Shown in pieces: positions 22,069 through 33,898 of a DNA stretch of 64,000 nt. Source of the DNA: Albifimbria verrucaria (lineage: Eukaryota > Ascomycota > Sordariomycetes > Hypocreales > Stachybotryaceae); the NCBI GenBank assembly GCA_020081605.1, contig JAHREC010000062.1, forward strand, positions 248,001 through 312,000, read 5' to 3'. Within the stretch, counting starts at the first letter, position 1; every line of letters begins with the position of its first letter. The notes beneath the pieces are model-generated. The model was not told the origin of the DNA. It did no database searches and saw only the letters and a program-made list of their open reading frames with translations. The translations under genes were made by a program, and so were the position numbers.

Positions 22069-23483
22069 ATGGCCACTGTAACCTTGAACGATTTGGCCGC
22101 TAAGGTCACTGACTTGTCGCAAAACTTCACCAAGTATCTGGAGGAGAAGCATATCCCGCAACCAACACTTGCTGCTGATAGCCCAGTAAGCTACACCGGT
22201 CTTGATGGTCCCTCGTTCATATTACGGCAGCAACTCATCGATGCTCTAAACGATATGTGGATCTTGACACAAGGACCTAGCGAGAGTATTTTTAATTATG
22301 TTCATAATGTAAGAAAGCCTATCTCACCGCAGATGGTACTGACACGCATAGTCCATGCCTGATGCTGCATGCTTAAGCATTCTCAATCACTTCAATTTCT
22401 GGTCTGCCGTTCCTCTTGATGGGTCAGCGTCATACAGTGACTTGGCCAAGCACACTAAACTTCCTCTGGAAGCTGTTCGCCGTGTACTCGAACATGCAAC
22501 TACTATTCAACTATTCACGAAGGCCAAAGAGCCTTCACATGTGAAACACACTTCTCGCTCCGCCGCCCTTGCAAAGTCACCTGGTTTGCGAGCACTGGTA
22601 TCTACAATCCTTGACGACGCAGGCGCCCCTATGCTTGTTATGAACCAGGCCTTGGAAAAATATAGCGTTGGAAAGTCCAGCCTGACCACTGATATCAATG
22701 AGACGGCCTTTTCACTACTTCACAGTGGTGAAAATAGTGAGCTAGGAAAGTACAAGACCTCCTGGGATTTTATTGAAAACGACGGCGAGGGAAAGGATAA
22801 GGGTTGGAGACAGAGAAACTTTGTCGAGTTTATGCGATATATCAAGGAAATATTTGGATTAGAGAAACTTATTCTTGAGTCATATGACTGGAAATCTGCT
22901 GGTCACGCCAAGGTTGTGGATGTAAGGATCTCCTACCCGTTGGCTAGACTCTTACTAACTCTTCTCAGCTCGGTGGCTCTGGAGGTCATGATAGTGTTGT
23001 CTTGGCGCAACATTTTCCTGACCTAGAAATCATTGTCCAGGATCTTCCTGAAGCCGAGCAAGCTTTCAACAAAAATACCCCGCTGAACTTCGTCCACGTC
23101 TTTCTTTTCAAGCTCATGACTTCTTCACACCTCAACCGGTAGAAGCAGATATTTACATGATCAAGCTCATTCTTCATGATTGGCCAGATTCAGAGTGCAT
23201 CAAGATCTTGCGAGGTCTCGTACCCATGATGAAACCCGGAAGCAAGGTTGTATTCATCGACTACGTGGGCAAACAAAGTAACCCGGACGACCTACCGAGG
23301 TCTATTCAGCAGATGGGTACCTCCACAGACTTAAGGATGATGGCATTGTTTAGCGCCGAGGAGAGGCCTGCAGAAGCCTGGCAAGAATTGTTCAAGAGGG
23401 CTGATGAGAGATATAGCATCAAGAGAATGGATACTGATCCTTTGACGTTCCATCTAGTCATGGAGGTTGAATGGAAGGAATAA
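22069..23483 (+). CDS. SAM-dependent O-methyltransferase (sterigmatocystin/flavonoid OMT type; one frame break)
   Basis: A class I plant/fungal-type O-methyltransferase that would methylate a phenolic hydroxyl with S-adenosylmethionine. It has an N-terminal winged-helix dimerisation region (FWSAVPLDGSASYSDLA), then VVDLGGSGGHDSVVLAQHFP as SAM-binding loop, LEIIVQDLPE, and the conserved ILHDWPDSEC plus PGSKVVFIDYV. Introns at 22309-22351 (43 bp, TACTGAC branch) and 22922-22968 (47 bp) keep frame. A frame break occurs at the A run 23071-23075; one extra A restores KYPAELRPRLSFQAHDFF and leads to the stop at 23483. Corrected length is 441 residues, larger than plant OMTs but normal for fungal ones. 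Start at 22069 (MATVTLNDLA) is preferred, though an in-frame ATG at 21967 exists. There is no PKS next to it, so the substrate is unknown. Confidence 0.88.
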
Positions 23484-24261
23484 CAAGCTATTATTAGATT
23501 GGGTAGCAATTCATTGATGAAACCTAGTATGAAGTGACATCTTTCACCTTTATTGGTGAACATAACTCATGCTACTCGTCTTATATTTCTACGCTATGTC
23601 GGTTGATCAAAAGGTTTACAATACCTGACTCCGCTTTTCTCTTCCTCTAGCTCCTATCATGATACCTGAAGTCACTATTTTGCAGTCTCGAGGGTGACGT
23701 TGTTTTGTCCTTTCAGAGATGTTGCTTTGGTCAACATCGATGGCGCTTTTCAGGAATAATCCTGGCATCATTCTGGCCAATAACTGGATAAGCCATTTCC
23801 TTCATATGGATTGGAAGCAGCATTTTTATGGGCTGACGATGAATAATGTCTGAGCCACCTACTTTACTCTCCAGTTCTAAGCCCAAGGTATTTAATTATT
23901 TCGAAGTATTTGGATATGTAGCTATCTATCAGCTGGATCTGGTATATTATGAACTGCGTTAAACCCAGATGTTAAACCCAGATTAGCCATTGCACTCTTT
24001 AGAGATGTGCCCACCCAGTTCTCATTTGGCAGTTGGTACATTTCTAAAAAGATCCAAAGCTCAATTGGTGACTACGAACCATTCTCTCTAGAATTCAAGC
24101 CATTTCTCATAGATGCAATCACTATTTGACATAAAGATCCGTTATTTCTACCATATTTGCCACCTGAATGTTTTTTCGTCTGCTTGTTCTCCTTAACAAC
24201 TACGGCAATTCTTAAAAACATGAGTAATCTAGGTAGCATGTTGTTTATCCATACCTCCTGG
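23484..24261. other. Intergenic with an exact 13-bp tandem duplication
   Basis: About 780 bp between converging gene ends (OMT on plus, SDR on minus). The only structure seen is the tandem GTTAAACCCAGAT pair at 23958-23983. No coding evidence. Confidence 0.5.
23958..23983 (+). repeat. 13-bp exact tandem duplication
   Basis: GTTAAACCCAGAT occurs twice without spacer. It is a short duplication with no assigned role. Confidence 0.85.
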
Positions 24262-25335
24262 TTAATTGGCGATTGCCGGGTTGATTAACGTGGAACCTAG
24301 CCATGCTGTTAGATTACTCGAGACGAACATAAGTAAGAAAGCTTACCTCCATCCGGATACACTATTTGGCCGTTATAGAACAGGCCTCCTTTTCCAGCAA
24401 GAAATAGAATAGTCGCAGCCATATCCGTATCGCGACCCGGACGACCGGCTGGATTGCTAGCTTTAGTATCCAGAGAGCTTTTGTTATTGTCATCTGATTC
24501 GCCAGTGGTCATTTCACTAGGGAATATACCCGGTGCAATAACATTGACGCGAACTTTAACATCTTTGCCTATGGTTGCAAGCATTCGGCTCAGGTGGGTG
24601 AGGGCAGCTTTCGATGTCGAGTAGATTGGCTGGCCATTGCTTGTGCCTTTCATAGCTCCTGAGATAGATGACACATTGACAATTTGAGATGCATAGCCCG
24701 GAGTGACGTCGCGACCTTTGGCCAGCAGAGGCAAGAATGCAATTGACATGTAGTAGGGTCCAGCTACATTCGTCTTCAGTGTGTCGGCCCATTGTTCTGG
24801 CTTAGTCTTGAGAAAATGCTCAGATATGGACTTCGCGTCAGTCATGTCAGGTTCACCAGCTGAAGCTGTGGCAAAGACATACGTTAGCGGAAGCTTGATC
24901 TTGGAAATACCACTACCTACAGAATTTTGTGTCATCGTCCTCGGCAATTCCAGCATTATTCACGAGCAAGTGGATGCCGTTGGGCTCCTGACGGCTCACC
25001 TCCTCAGCAAGACGAATTGCTTCGTCCTTCTGGCTAACATCTCCAGGTAAGATATGAATGCTGCCTGGTCCCGTACTGTATAGCTGTTGTGTTTTCTCCA
25101 GAGCCTCTTTGCGACGTCCAGTGATGTAAACTTTTGCTCCGTTGGACTGGAGGGCTTGGGTTATCATTAAGCCGATGCCTGTGGCACCACCCGTGACAAC
25201 AGCGGTGAGATGTGATACATCAAAAGGGCGCCAGCCTTCAGGTCATTGTTCTGAGCTTTGTCTGACACATGATTAGCAAACAAACTAAACACAAAGTGCG
25301 TTACCAAATGAAAGCGTCAATTTACCAGTCGCCAT
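24262..25335 (-). CDS. Short-chain dehydrogenase/reductase (classical SDR; one frame break)
   Basis: A classical SDR related to rhamnolipid-biosynthesis/3-oxoacyl reductase-like enzymes common in fungi. Exon 1 begins MATGKLTLSF at 25335; a 49-bp intron (25256-25304) follows. Next come GWRPFDVSHLTAVVTGGATG (Rossmann TGGxxGIG) and LVNNAGIAEDDD, a 55-bp intron (24866-24920, branch GCTAAC), then VNVSSISGAMKG (catalytic Ser) and YSTSKAALTHLSRML (YxxxK). A last 41-bp intron (24306-24346) precedes a short exon coding for AWLGSTLINPAIAN. One base missing at the GG run 25241-25242 breaks the frame just before the Rossmann loop. Corrected length is 309 residues. It converges with the O-methyltransferase gene, but co-function is not shown. 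Substrate unknown. Confidence 0.87.
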
Positions 25336-26450
25336 GGTTTTACAAGGATCAGGGAATTGCTGTTTAAAACGTGATATGGAGGAAGCCGAGAGAGCAAATG
25401 GCTCGAGGAAGTGCTTGAGAAATTTAATGGAGGATTCGGGGTTTTATGTCGTGATGGATATCGAGGACGTAATATGTAATGCAGGCCGCGACGGAGGTGG
25501 TCGGAAGCTAGATTGCTGGATGACGACAAGACGTGCAATCGGTGGGTCAATCTATATCCGACTCATCATCAACCCCTGCGATCAGAGATTCGGTGTATAT
25601 CATGGCATGCATTAACATTGAGAACCAATCGTGGTAAAAAAGGTTCTCGGTTCGGTTCCAGAGCAAGAAATGAACTTATTTTGACAATTTACCAAGTGGT
25701 AAAGTAAAATAAATATTTTTAATCCTCAAGAGTCTAGTTAGCAAACATAACTGCTCGATTCGGGCTTTCAAATTACAACTCAAATCAACCAGGAAAGTTT
25801 AACTTTTCTTCTCAGCTTTCAAACTAGCGATAACTCTTATTTCACTGACCTGGTATCATGCCACAGACAAGATTTCGTTCTGTCAAAAGCCCTTGAAGAG
25901 CCGGTGGTTTTAGGATGTAACTTACCCTACAGCCACATTCTTTCACATCAGCTGCACTATCGCTATCCGTCTTACGTCTAAAGATCGGTATCAAGAACCA
26001 TGACTTTGTTGAGTTTAATATCTCTATAATAAGAAATTCTTTTACAGATGGTGATCTTTATTGTTTTGCATACAAGTTGGGTCTAATACAGTTATTGGAA
26101 AGCAATCCGTGCGAATATGGCTGACGTTCCTACGCAGATCGACAAACATAAATGACTATCTTTCCAAATCAGTTATTCACCATTGGAATAGTTGTAACTG
26201 CGGGTAAAGGAGAAATTAGACATCTGGAGACTATCGGTAAACAGAACCTGATATGTGAATGGATTCAATCAGGGATGGTGCTGGCTTCCTTTGATCTACG
26301 TTGTGGTCGTGCTCAAGTCATGGCCTCTAACATCTGATTGACTGTATGAAAAGTCGCAAGGCGTATCATGGTATCTGTGCGTAAGCAAAAAGACGGGGAA
26401 AAATATGGAGGGCATTGAGATGGGAGAAAATGCAAGAATCACGGGCTTGG

Positions 26451-26484
26451 CGTGACTCTGTTCCCTGCTGCGTGATTCTGTTCC
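26451..26484 (+). repeat. Pair of 14-bp direct repeats spaced by 6 bp
   Basis: CGTGACTCTGTTCC and CGTGATTCTGTTCC differ at one position and lie 20 bp apart centre to centre, about two helical turns. They could be regulator half-sites or a chance duplication. Confidence 0.5.
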
Positions 26485-26747
26485 TGACAGAGCAAGGTGG
26501 CAAGCCCCAACGTCTAAGCCTCCCGCACGTTCCCAAACTCATACTGTGTATTCATACATAGCTTTACACTGCTTTACATCCTGCTAAATTTACCTATTTG
26601 CCTGTCACTGCGCGGCATTTTAGATCGCCCATCAGTATCTTCGGTGGACCGAGTGGGTTAGGGTTGTCTCTTGGCGTGCTGGGCAAGGCCCATCAACAGT
26701 CGGCGCCAGACAAGCGTGTCCCACCCATTCAATCGACTGTTTTCCCA

Positions 26748-26753
26748 CACGTG
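26748..26753 (+). promoter_or_regulatory. CACGTG E-box, possible Pho4/NUC-1 site
   Basis: CACGTG is the core bound by the bHLH phosphate regulators Pho4 and NUC-1. It lies about 900 bp upstream of the phosphate permease ATG, far but within range for fungal promoters. Assignment is inferred from the neighbouring gene only. Confidence 0.3.
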
Positions 26754-27646
26754 GTTGAGACTGGCGCCATGATTGGCCTTTACTTTGCCTGTTCCTCTAT
26801 CCCGCTGCAGCCTAGTGGACAGGTCCCTAAACCCCTAACCCATCAGCTCCATCCTGTTTATGCTTGATTCCAAGGTTGCTTGATGGAGTACCTCGGATAT
26901 CCAAAACCGTAGCTTTGTGAACTGCTGGTCTATACAGCCTCCTATGTATAACGTCATCCAAGTTTAAATGCCAAATCGGCATCGAGGGTTCGGCGGTGGG
27001 ATTGCAATTCCCTGGCTGGAGATGTGTAGCTCCTGCGCTATCCACGGTTTCATTGAATCACACCTAAGTAGATATCTGGCGGATATTTTTGACGATAACC
27101 GCCAAGAATGGCCTAAGGAGCAAGCACCAGTACGAAGCCTGCTTTGAGCCTTGTGCAACTATTGTGGCAACGTTACTCCGCTTCTCATCCACCCGGAAAA
27201 CTCCAGCTGCCGTGGCGGCCATAAAGTATCTTGGCATCTAAATTTTCAATTCCACTTCGTTGTCTAGACGTCGCCGCCGACTGCCAAGATCTACACCGTG
27301 GCACCGCCATAGGCAGGGTTGCGTTTTCAGGTGGGCTCCACGATGGACCATCTCGGTTCATCAGGTCCCGCTCTGCAATTTGATTCGATAAATGTTCTCT
27401 CCGTAGAACATGGCTCCGCCCTTTGCGTGGGGTGGAACGCCGGAGAAAGGAAATGGTCGCGTGCTCTCTTACGCCAGCAGGATGATCAGATCCTTTACCT
27501 AGCCATGTTCCTCAATACCATAAATTACGGGCGAGGAACGATGCGCGACGTCCCTTGAACTTCTCATACCACTCTCTTCATTTTCACTTGACTTCTTGTG
27601 CATCCCGTTTCTCTCAAAGAGTACGGACCAACACAGGACAGCAGCC

Positions 27647-29485
27647 ATGGCGTTGCACCAATATGACTACCTCTTTGCTGTTGGCACCATATTTGCTTTT
27701 CTAGATGCCTGGAATATTGGTGCCAACGATGTCGCCAATTCATGGGCAAGTTCCGTGTCGTCACGGTCTGTCAGCTACGTACAAGCCATGCTTGCCGCTT
27801 CCATCATGGAATTCGGAGGCGCTCTAGGTGTTGGTGGTCGTGTTGCCGACACCATCCGCACTCAAATTGTCGACACCGAGGCCTTTGAGCAGTCTCCGGG
27901 TCTCCTCATGCTTGGGATGGTCTGCGCTGTGATTGCTTCGTCTACCTATCTGACTGTTGCTACACGCGTTGGAATGCCCGTGTCAACAACCCATTCGATT
28001 CTTGGGGTGTTCTGGGCATGGGTTTTGGTGCGCTGGGTAGCGGTGGCGTCACTTGGGTTGGCTACAAGGACGATGGATCTCTTGACATTTCCAAGGGCGT
28101 TGTTCAGGTAAGTTGGCCACTTCTCCTTTTTGGTTGATGTGCTCACCGTTCTGTTAAACAGGTTTTCTTAGCTTGGATCATTGCGCCATTTTTGTCTGGC
28201 ATATTCGGTGCGCTCTTGTTCCTTCTGACGAAGTATGCCGTGTTGCTGCGAAAGAACCCTGTCATGCGATCACTCATCCTTATTCCATTCTACTTTTGGC
28301 TCGCCGGTTCGCTCATTGTCATGCTTCTCATCTGGAAGGGCGGCGACTACGAAGTGAACCTCACGGAAAGCCAAATACCCGGTGTCATCGTTGGAGCCGG
28401 AGCCGCTTTTGCTCTTCTCGTGGCCTTCTTCTTGGTTCCTTGGGTATACCGTGTCGTCATAAAGGAAGACTGGGAACTCCGTGCTTGGCACATTCTTCTT
28501 GGTCCTCTTTTGCTCCGACGTGGAGAGGTTCCTCCTCCTCCCGCCGATTTCACTGGCGCCGTGCGCAACTTTATGAGGGGCACTTGACACGAGAAGAGCT
28601 CGAGGAACGCCGGGCGCGCATGGTTCCTGCTCAACCGTCCGATCTCGAGAACCAGACTGATGATAAAGCGGCCTCAGCTGACAACGACGCGGCTGTAACT
28701 CCACTTGCCCCTCGGCAAACACGGAAGCCCATTGTTGGTCCACGTCCCGAAGGACCTTGGTACTCTGGCGCAGTCATTTTTGGGCCTTCAAATATGCTAT
28801 TTTCCGCGGCGTGGATGTTGACATTGTCAGCTCACAACAGGAAAAGTCGGTACTAGCTGGCGATATTGAAGAGATCCACGCTAGGGCCACGCACTTTGAC
28901 AATAGGGCTGAGTTCCTCTACAGCTTCCTCCAAGTTATGACTGCTGCTTCTGCTTCCTTCGTCCACGGTGCCAATGACGTGGCTAACGCCATTGGACCGT
29001 ACGCTTCAATCTATCAGATCTGGAACAGCGGTGAGATTCCCGGCAGCAAATCGAACGTGCCTATTTGGATCTTAGCTTTCGGTGGTGCTGGCATCGTTGT
29101 CGGCCTTTGGACGTATGGCTACAATATTATGAGAAACTTGGGTAACCGCCTGACACTCATGTCACCTACACGTGGATTCTGCATGGAGCTTGGCTCCGTG
29201 ATTACTATCGTCCTTGCCACTCGTCTTAGTAAGTTGCACTTATCACTGCCCTTCCGAAGTTTCAGAGATCCATAACTAACTAACATGATTGCAGAGCTCC
29301 CAGTCTCCACCACTCAGTGTATAACTGGTGCTATTGTCGGTGTTGGTTTATGCAATGGCGATTACAAAGCCATTAACTGGCGTATGGTTGCCTGGATCTA
29401 CAGCGGCTGGTTCATTACTGTACCAGCAACTGGTATTATATCGGGTTGTTTGATGGGTTTCATAACTTTTGCCCCTCGTTGGTAA
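27647..29485 (+). CDS. High-affinity Na+/phosphate permease, PHO-4/Pho89 family (three frame breaks)
   Basis: A plasma-membrane inorganic phosphate transporter of the PiT family (Neurospora PHO-4, yeast Pho89). Both family repeats are visible: AWNIGANDVANSWASSV near residue 25 and SFVHGANDVANAIGPYASI in the C-terminal half, with PVSTTHSILG and PVSTTQCITG motifs. Two introns fit: 28108-28161 (54 bp) and 29229-29294 (66 bp, AACTAAC branch). The start has a good context (GCAGCCATGG). Frame breaks fall at GGGG 28004-28007, TTT 28570-28572 and TTTTT 28777-28781; one base at each gives 573 residues, essentially the length of yeast Pho89. Three single-base losses in runs of the same gene argue for sequence errors. 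Expression in phosphate starvation would be expected for the family. Confidence 0.95.
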
Positions 29486-30027
29486 TTTATGGTTAAGCGG
29501 GCGAATTTGTTTATGAGTAATTTGAAGATTCTCTTATCTCTTTCAAGACTTGTGTTTGTTACAACTGTCTGAATGTCAAAAGAAGACGTGAATAATCGAT
29601 AATGTAGCATGAAAATCATTTTGCTACGTCACTGCATGGAGCCACGCTGTTACCACACCCCTATCTGCTTTTCTTTCTTTCATTTAATTTTTAAGACAAG
29701 GCCTAATGAGGGAGATAAGAAGTATCCGCAGCGTACGGTGAACAAGCGTAAATCTTAGCGATTTGGATGGACCTTAGGTTACGGTTTGTTACATATCAGA
29801 GTGAGAGGATTGATTCTGACACGAACAGGCAAGAACCAAAAATGAGCAACATAGCGTGATAATTCACACCGAGCGATGAATATCAGAATGGTATTATCAT
29901 ATTGATTATCTCATGTTTTAACGCTTAGTCGCTTTCGTAGACCTTGCATCCTTACGATGCTGATCTAACAGCCCTACAATTAAATTTCGCTGTCTTTGGC
30001 GGGATATGGCTGTGGCTGTGCTGTCTG
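29486..30027. other. Intergenic between converging gene ends
   Basis: About 540 bp separating the stops of the phosphate permease and the formaldehyde dehydrogenase-like gene. Nothing beyond AT-rich 3-prime flanks is seen. Confidence 0.5.
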
Positions 30028-31620
30028 TTAGAACCCACCGTTTGGATGGATAATAACCTTTGTATAACCATCGATGCGCTTATCGAACTTCTCGTAAGCT
30101 TCTTCTGCAGCATCCAAACCAATTTCATGACTGACGACGAAACTTGGCCTTGCCTTTCCTGCAATAATCAAGTCTCGTAGATAGCGATTATACGCTTTGA
30201 CATTGCATTGTCCAGTTCCCAGCGAAAGGCCCTGTTGGTTGGTTAGAACTATACGTTTATGAACTGTGAGTGGCTGGTATCCACCTTTTCGAAGAGCTTT
30301 CCGAAACTCAAAGAGATCATGCCTTTCGCAGAGGCATCGTCAGGAGCACCTGGATCACTTCGAACCATCAGTGTTGTCTCAACCTTGGTACCTCCTTTTA
30401 AAACACATGCTTACCTTGGAACGTACAAACCGGGGATACCAAGTCCGCCGCAAGCACGCGTAACTCGAATCATGTTCTCCAGGACGACGTTAGGCTTCTC
30501 AGAAGAGCCACCTGCATCAACAGCTTGGTATCCCACTGCATCAACTGAGCGGTCCACCATGTCGCCGTTATGCTTTATAATTTGGTCGACGGCGTCGCCT
30601 TTGGTGAAGTCGATAGGAATACAGCCAATCTTCTCGGCTGCTTGCAGTCTTTCGGGCACGCGATCGACGACGAAAACGTTTGATGCACCACGAAGGATAG
30701 CCGAGTACGCAGCCATCAGACCTACTGGACCTGCTCCAAATACAGCAATACTCTCACCAGGTCTAAAGCCGGAAAGCTCAACCCCATGCCAACCTATTCA
30801 TGCTGGTCAGGGTGCCTGTAAACCCAGATTTATGGGCATTTATGCCTTACCAGTAGGAAAAATATCTTAACAATCTCGTCAGTTGTAATTCATGTCACGT
30901 CTAGGACAACTGTAACATACCAGCCAATAAAATGAAATCAGACTCGTTCTCTTTGCCTGGGGGTAGCTTGAGTGCGTTAAAGTCTGCGTAAGGGACTCGG
31001 ATGTACTGAGCCTGTCCGCCACGGTATGGCCCCATGGCGACATAACCTGGAAAATTTAACTTGAGTCGTATCGATGTAGAAAAAATATGTCTTACCATAA
31101 GCACCACCTGCAAACCCCGGGTTAACCCCTGTACAAAACGCTGTTTTGCCTTCTTCGCAATTACGGCAGCGGCCGTCGGCTACGTTGAATGGCATCACGA
31201 CACGATCTCCTTTCTTGAGCAACGTCACACCTGTTCCCGTCTCCTCGATAATACCCATGTTCTCATGACCTAGAACCGTCAGAGGAGAGAGTAACACATG
31301 TATTGGAAAGACTCACCAAAGGTGATTCCAGGCTCGGCTGCTGTTCGGCCTTCGTACATGCTACGACACTATCAGCATTTGTGGCAGGTTCGCTCCATCA
31401 GAGAGTCACTTCGACTATAATCACATACTGTAAGTCAGATCCGCATATGGCTGCCTGGATTTGTTTTAGCTTCAGATCAAAAACAAGACTGGATGAAGCT
31501 GCAGCCCACAGTGGTAACTTTGACGATGATGTCATCTGGATGCTCAAGCCTTGGCTTCTCAACCTCTTCAACTTTGACTTTGAAGGGACCAATGTAGTTC
31601 AACGCTTGCATTGTGGCCAT
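30028..31620 (-). CDS. Glutathione-independent formaldehyde dehydrogenase-like zinc ADH (nine exons)
   Basis: A zinc-dependent medium-chain alcohol dehydrogenase of the type annotated as glutathione-independent formaldehyde dehydrogenase. ATG at 31620 gives MATMQALNYIGPFKVKVEE. Catalytic zinc ligands are seen in AAICGSDLHMYEG (Cys) and FGHENMGIIEE (His/Glu), structural-lobe cysteines in GRCRNCEEGKTAFC, and the Rossmann loop in IAVFGAGPVGLMAAY. Eight introns of 47-68 bp fit in frame: 31455-31509, 31361-31428, 31270-31316, 31047-31095, 30866-30920, 30794-30850, 30358-30414 and 30232-30284. They leave a 15-nt micro-exon at 30851-30865. The product is 383 residues and intact, with no missing base. 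It would oxidise formaldehyde or a related aldehyde/alcohol with NAD. The true substrate is unproven for fungal members. Confidence 0.95.
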
Positions 31621-32717
31621 TTTAGGTGCTGAAATATGTAGCCTGCTATTATTCTACCGATAGATGGGATAGCAATAGCTAAGTGGTAAGTGTAAGATGG
31701 AGGGTAGGATAAGATGGATAGAGATCAATCGTCCGAGAACGAGGGAGATTCGTCGTCCTGGCAATCTTATAACCCCAAGAGCGGGGCGTCATACCTTTAC
31801 CCCGCCATGTTGACTTGATTCAACCTCGTGGTCTTTTATGGAGTTGTACATTGAGTTCATGGCATATCAGACTGCCGAGCGTGCCGATCCGTTCCCCGCA
31901 GGAAACATCTTGGCCTACGCAGTTGCATCTACAATCTGAAATACTTACATTTGCTCCAACCATGAGCATATTATTCACAAGGGATCATGAAGACGAGTTC
32001 TGAATTACTTTTCAAGCTTGCATAAGCCTGACTATAATGGAGTGGCATCAATAGTGTCTATTCTCGCTTCACAGCGCTCCCACTCCTAGTCTGCCGCCCC
32101 ATGCTGGCAATGACTTGACAGAGTACGCCAACACCCATAGAGAGAAAAGTCTTAACAATTATGCAATACCCTTGTCATGCCGTAGGGGCAGCTACCGTTG
32201 AGTACCTTGTTAGCAGAAGTACTCCACGTTCTCGTATTTGAGCAGGTAACTATAGTTGGATGCGGGGTTGGAACCTGTCCTAAGCAGTTCCACCAACTTA
32301 TACCACCAAAATTTCTTCAGACTACCTTGCACAGTAACGTCGCAGCTAGTTGTTAGTCAGGGGAGACAAGGTAAGCACAGAACAGTGAGCTTTATAACGG
32401 TTTACCACTTGATAATGGCTAGAAAGGTGTCCTCTAGGTTCTTTTCTTATGTCATCGTGCTCATATCTTACCGAGCGGTGAGGGAAATTCTTTTGGCCGA
32501 AAAATGCTCCCCTAAAACCCGCCTCCTCATCCAGTCAGCCCTTTTAGATTAGACCTAGCAACACCCGTTCTCCCGGTTGTATAAGATTAACTCGTCGTAT
32601 AGCCCTCCTAACTCCAGGGTCATTTTCTTTATTCGAGTCTATTATTTTTCCTCCTGTTTCTGTGCTCCCAGATTGCTGGGACATATTGCACTCCCCACAC
32701 GCTTTGTTTATCTCACC
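31621..32717. other. Intergenic between divergent promoters
   Basis: About 1.1 kb between the starts of the formaldehyde dehydrogenase-like gene and Sec14. A pyrimidine-rich leader lies just before the Sec14 ATG, usual for well-expressed fungal genes. No other element is supported. Confidence 0.45.
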
Positions 32718-33898
32718 ATGGATCTCAACCCTAAATACGATGATTATGATTTCCCTATACAACAGCTACGCCACAGGATGGACACGCCGGCCAATTGACG
32801 GATCAGCAGATTGCCCAGGTTCACCAATTGCGAATGATGCTGGAGGCCGAAGGTTTCACGGATCGCCTAGATACGCTGACACTGGTAAGGCACCAATGTG
32901 TTTGCTGCAAAGTGGAAACGAGACTAACATCATGCAAAATATAGCTGCGATTTCTCCGGGCACGCAAATTTGACGTCAACTTGGCAAAGCAGATGTGAGA
33001 CAAATGGCTCCTATCTTGATGGCTAGATTGTTCCACGAAACTGAATGACTGACGGCTTCTAGGTTCATTGATTGTGAGAAATGGCGAAAAGAGACCAAAT
33101 TGGATGAAATTCTCCCCACTTGGGAGTACCCAGAGAAGCCTGAAGTTGCAAAGTATTATAAACAATTCTACCACAAGACAGACAAGGTTTGAGCCAAAGA
33201 CATTTGCATTTTCGGCTTGATGCTTACACCATCTCAGGATGGCCGTCCTCTGTACATTGAAACCCTCGGTGGCATCGACTTGAATGCCATGTACAAAATT
33301 ACTTCTGCTGAGCGTATGCTTACCAACCTGGCTGTTGAGTACGAACGCGTCTCTGACCCTCGACTTCCTGCTTGTTCTCGCAAGGCCGGCTCTCTTCTTG
33401 AGACAAGCTGTAGCATCATGGACCTGAAGGGGTTACGCTTACCAAGGTTCCTTCCGTCTACTCTTATGTTAGCCAGGTTACCGTTATTTCTCAGAACTAT
33501 TACCCTGAGCGCTTAGGCAAACTTTACTTGATTAACGCACCTTGGGGTTTCTCAACTGTCTGGAGTGTTGTTAAAGGTTGGCTTGATCCTGTCACTGTTG
33601 GGAAGATTCACATTTTGGGCTCTGGCTATAAGTCTGAGTTACTTAAACAAGTTCCGCTGAGAACCTGCCCAAAGAATTTGGCGGTAGCTGCCAGTGTGAG
33701 GGCGGCTGTGAAAATTCTGATGCTGGGCCGTGGCATGAGGCTGAATGGGTTAAGCCGGCGAAGTGGGAAAAGAAGTCAAAGGATGCTGCTACTCCTAGCG
33801 CTACTTCTGTTGTTAAGAACCCCGAAATTTCTAGTGCGACGAAAGATGTTGAGTCTGCTTCTGTTCCGGAAACTCAGGAGGTTAAGCAGGTTGCTTAA
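32718..33898 (+). CDS. sec14: Sec14 phosphatidylinositol/phosphatidylcholine transfer protein (three frame breaks)
   Basis: A c ytosolic CRAL-TRIO lipid-transfer protein that couples PI/PC metabolism to Golgi vesicle formation. The N-terminal CRAL-TRIO-N helices include [16 protein letters not shown]. The lipid-binding core has [25 protein letters not shown] and [15 protein letters not shown], and ends in [11 protein letters not shown], the Sec14 signature region. Introns: 32885-32944, 32995-33062 and 33187-33237. Frame breaks at C 32760, GGGG 33429-33432 and CC 33654-33655 each need one base; the corrected length is 334 residues and divisible by three. Sec14 is essential in yeast, so three real frameshifts in the only copy would be unexpected. 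The Ser/Ala/Lys-rich C-terminal tail is typical of filamentous-fungal Sec14. Confidence 0.95.

Larger units (their letters stand above)
25336..27646. other. Long intergenic region upstream of the phosphate permease
   Basis: About 2.3 kb that includes the promoters of the divergent SDR and phosphate permease genes. It holds a palindromic CACGTG (26748-26753) and a pair of near-identical 14-mers (26451-26484). Open stretches are short and unconvincing. Confidence 0.45.

Noticed and set aside
22069..25335. OMT and SDR pair as a biosynthetic cluster
   Set aside because: No backbone enzyme (PKS, NRPS, terpene synthase) within reach; proximity alone is not enough.
28270..28743. 158-codon minus-strand open stretch
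   Set aside because: Antisense shadow of the phosphate permease.
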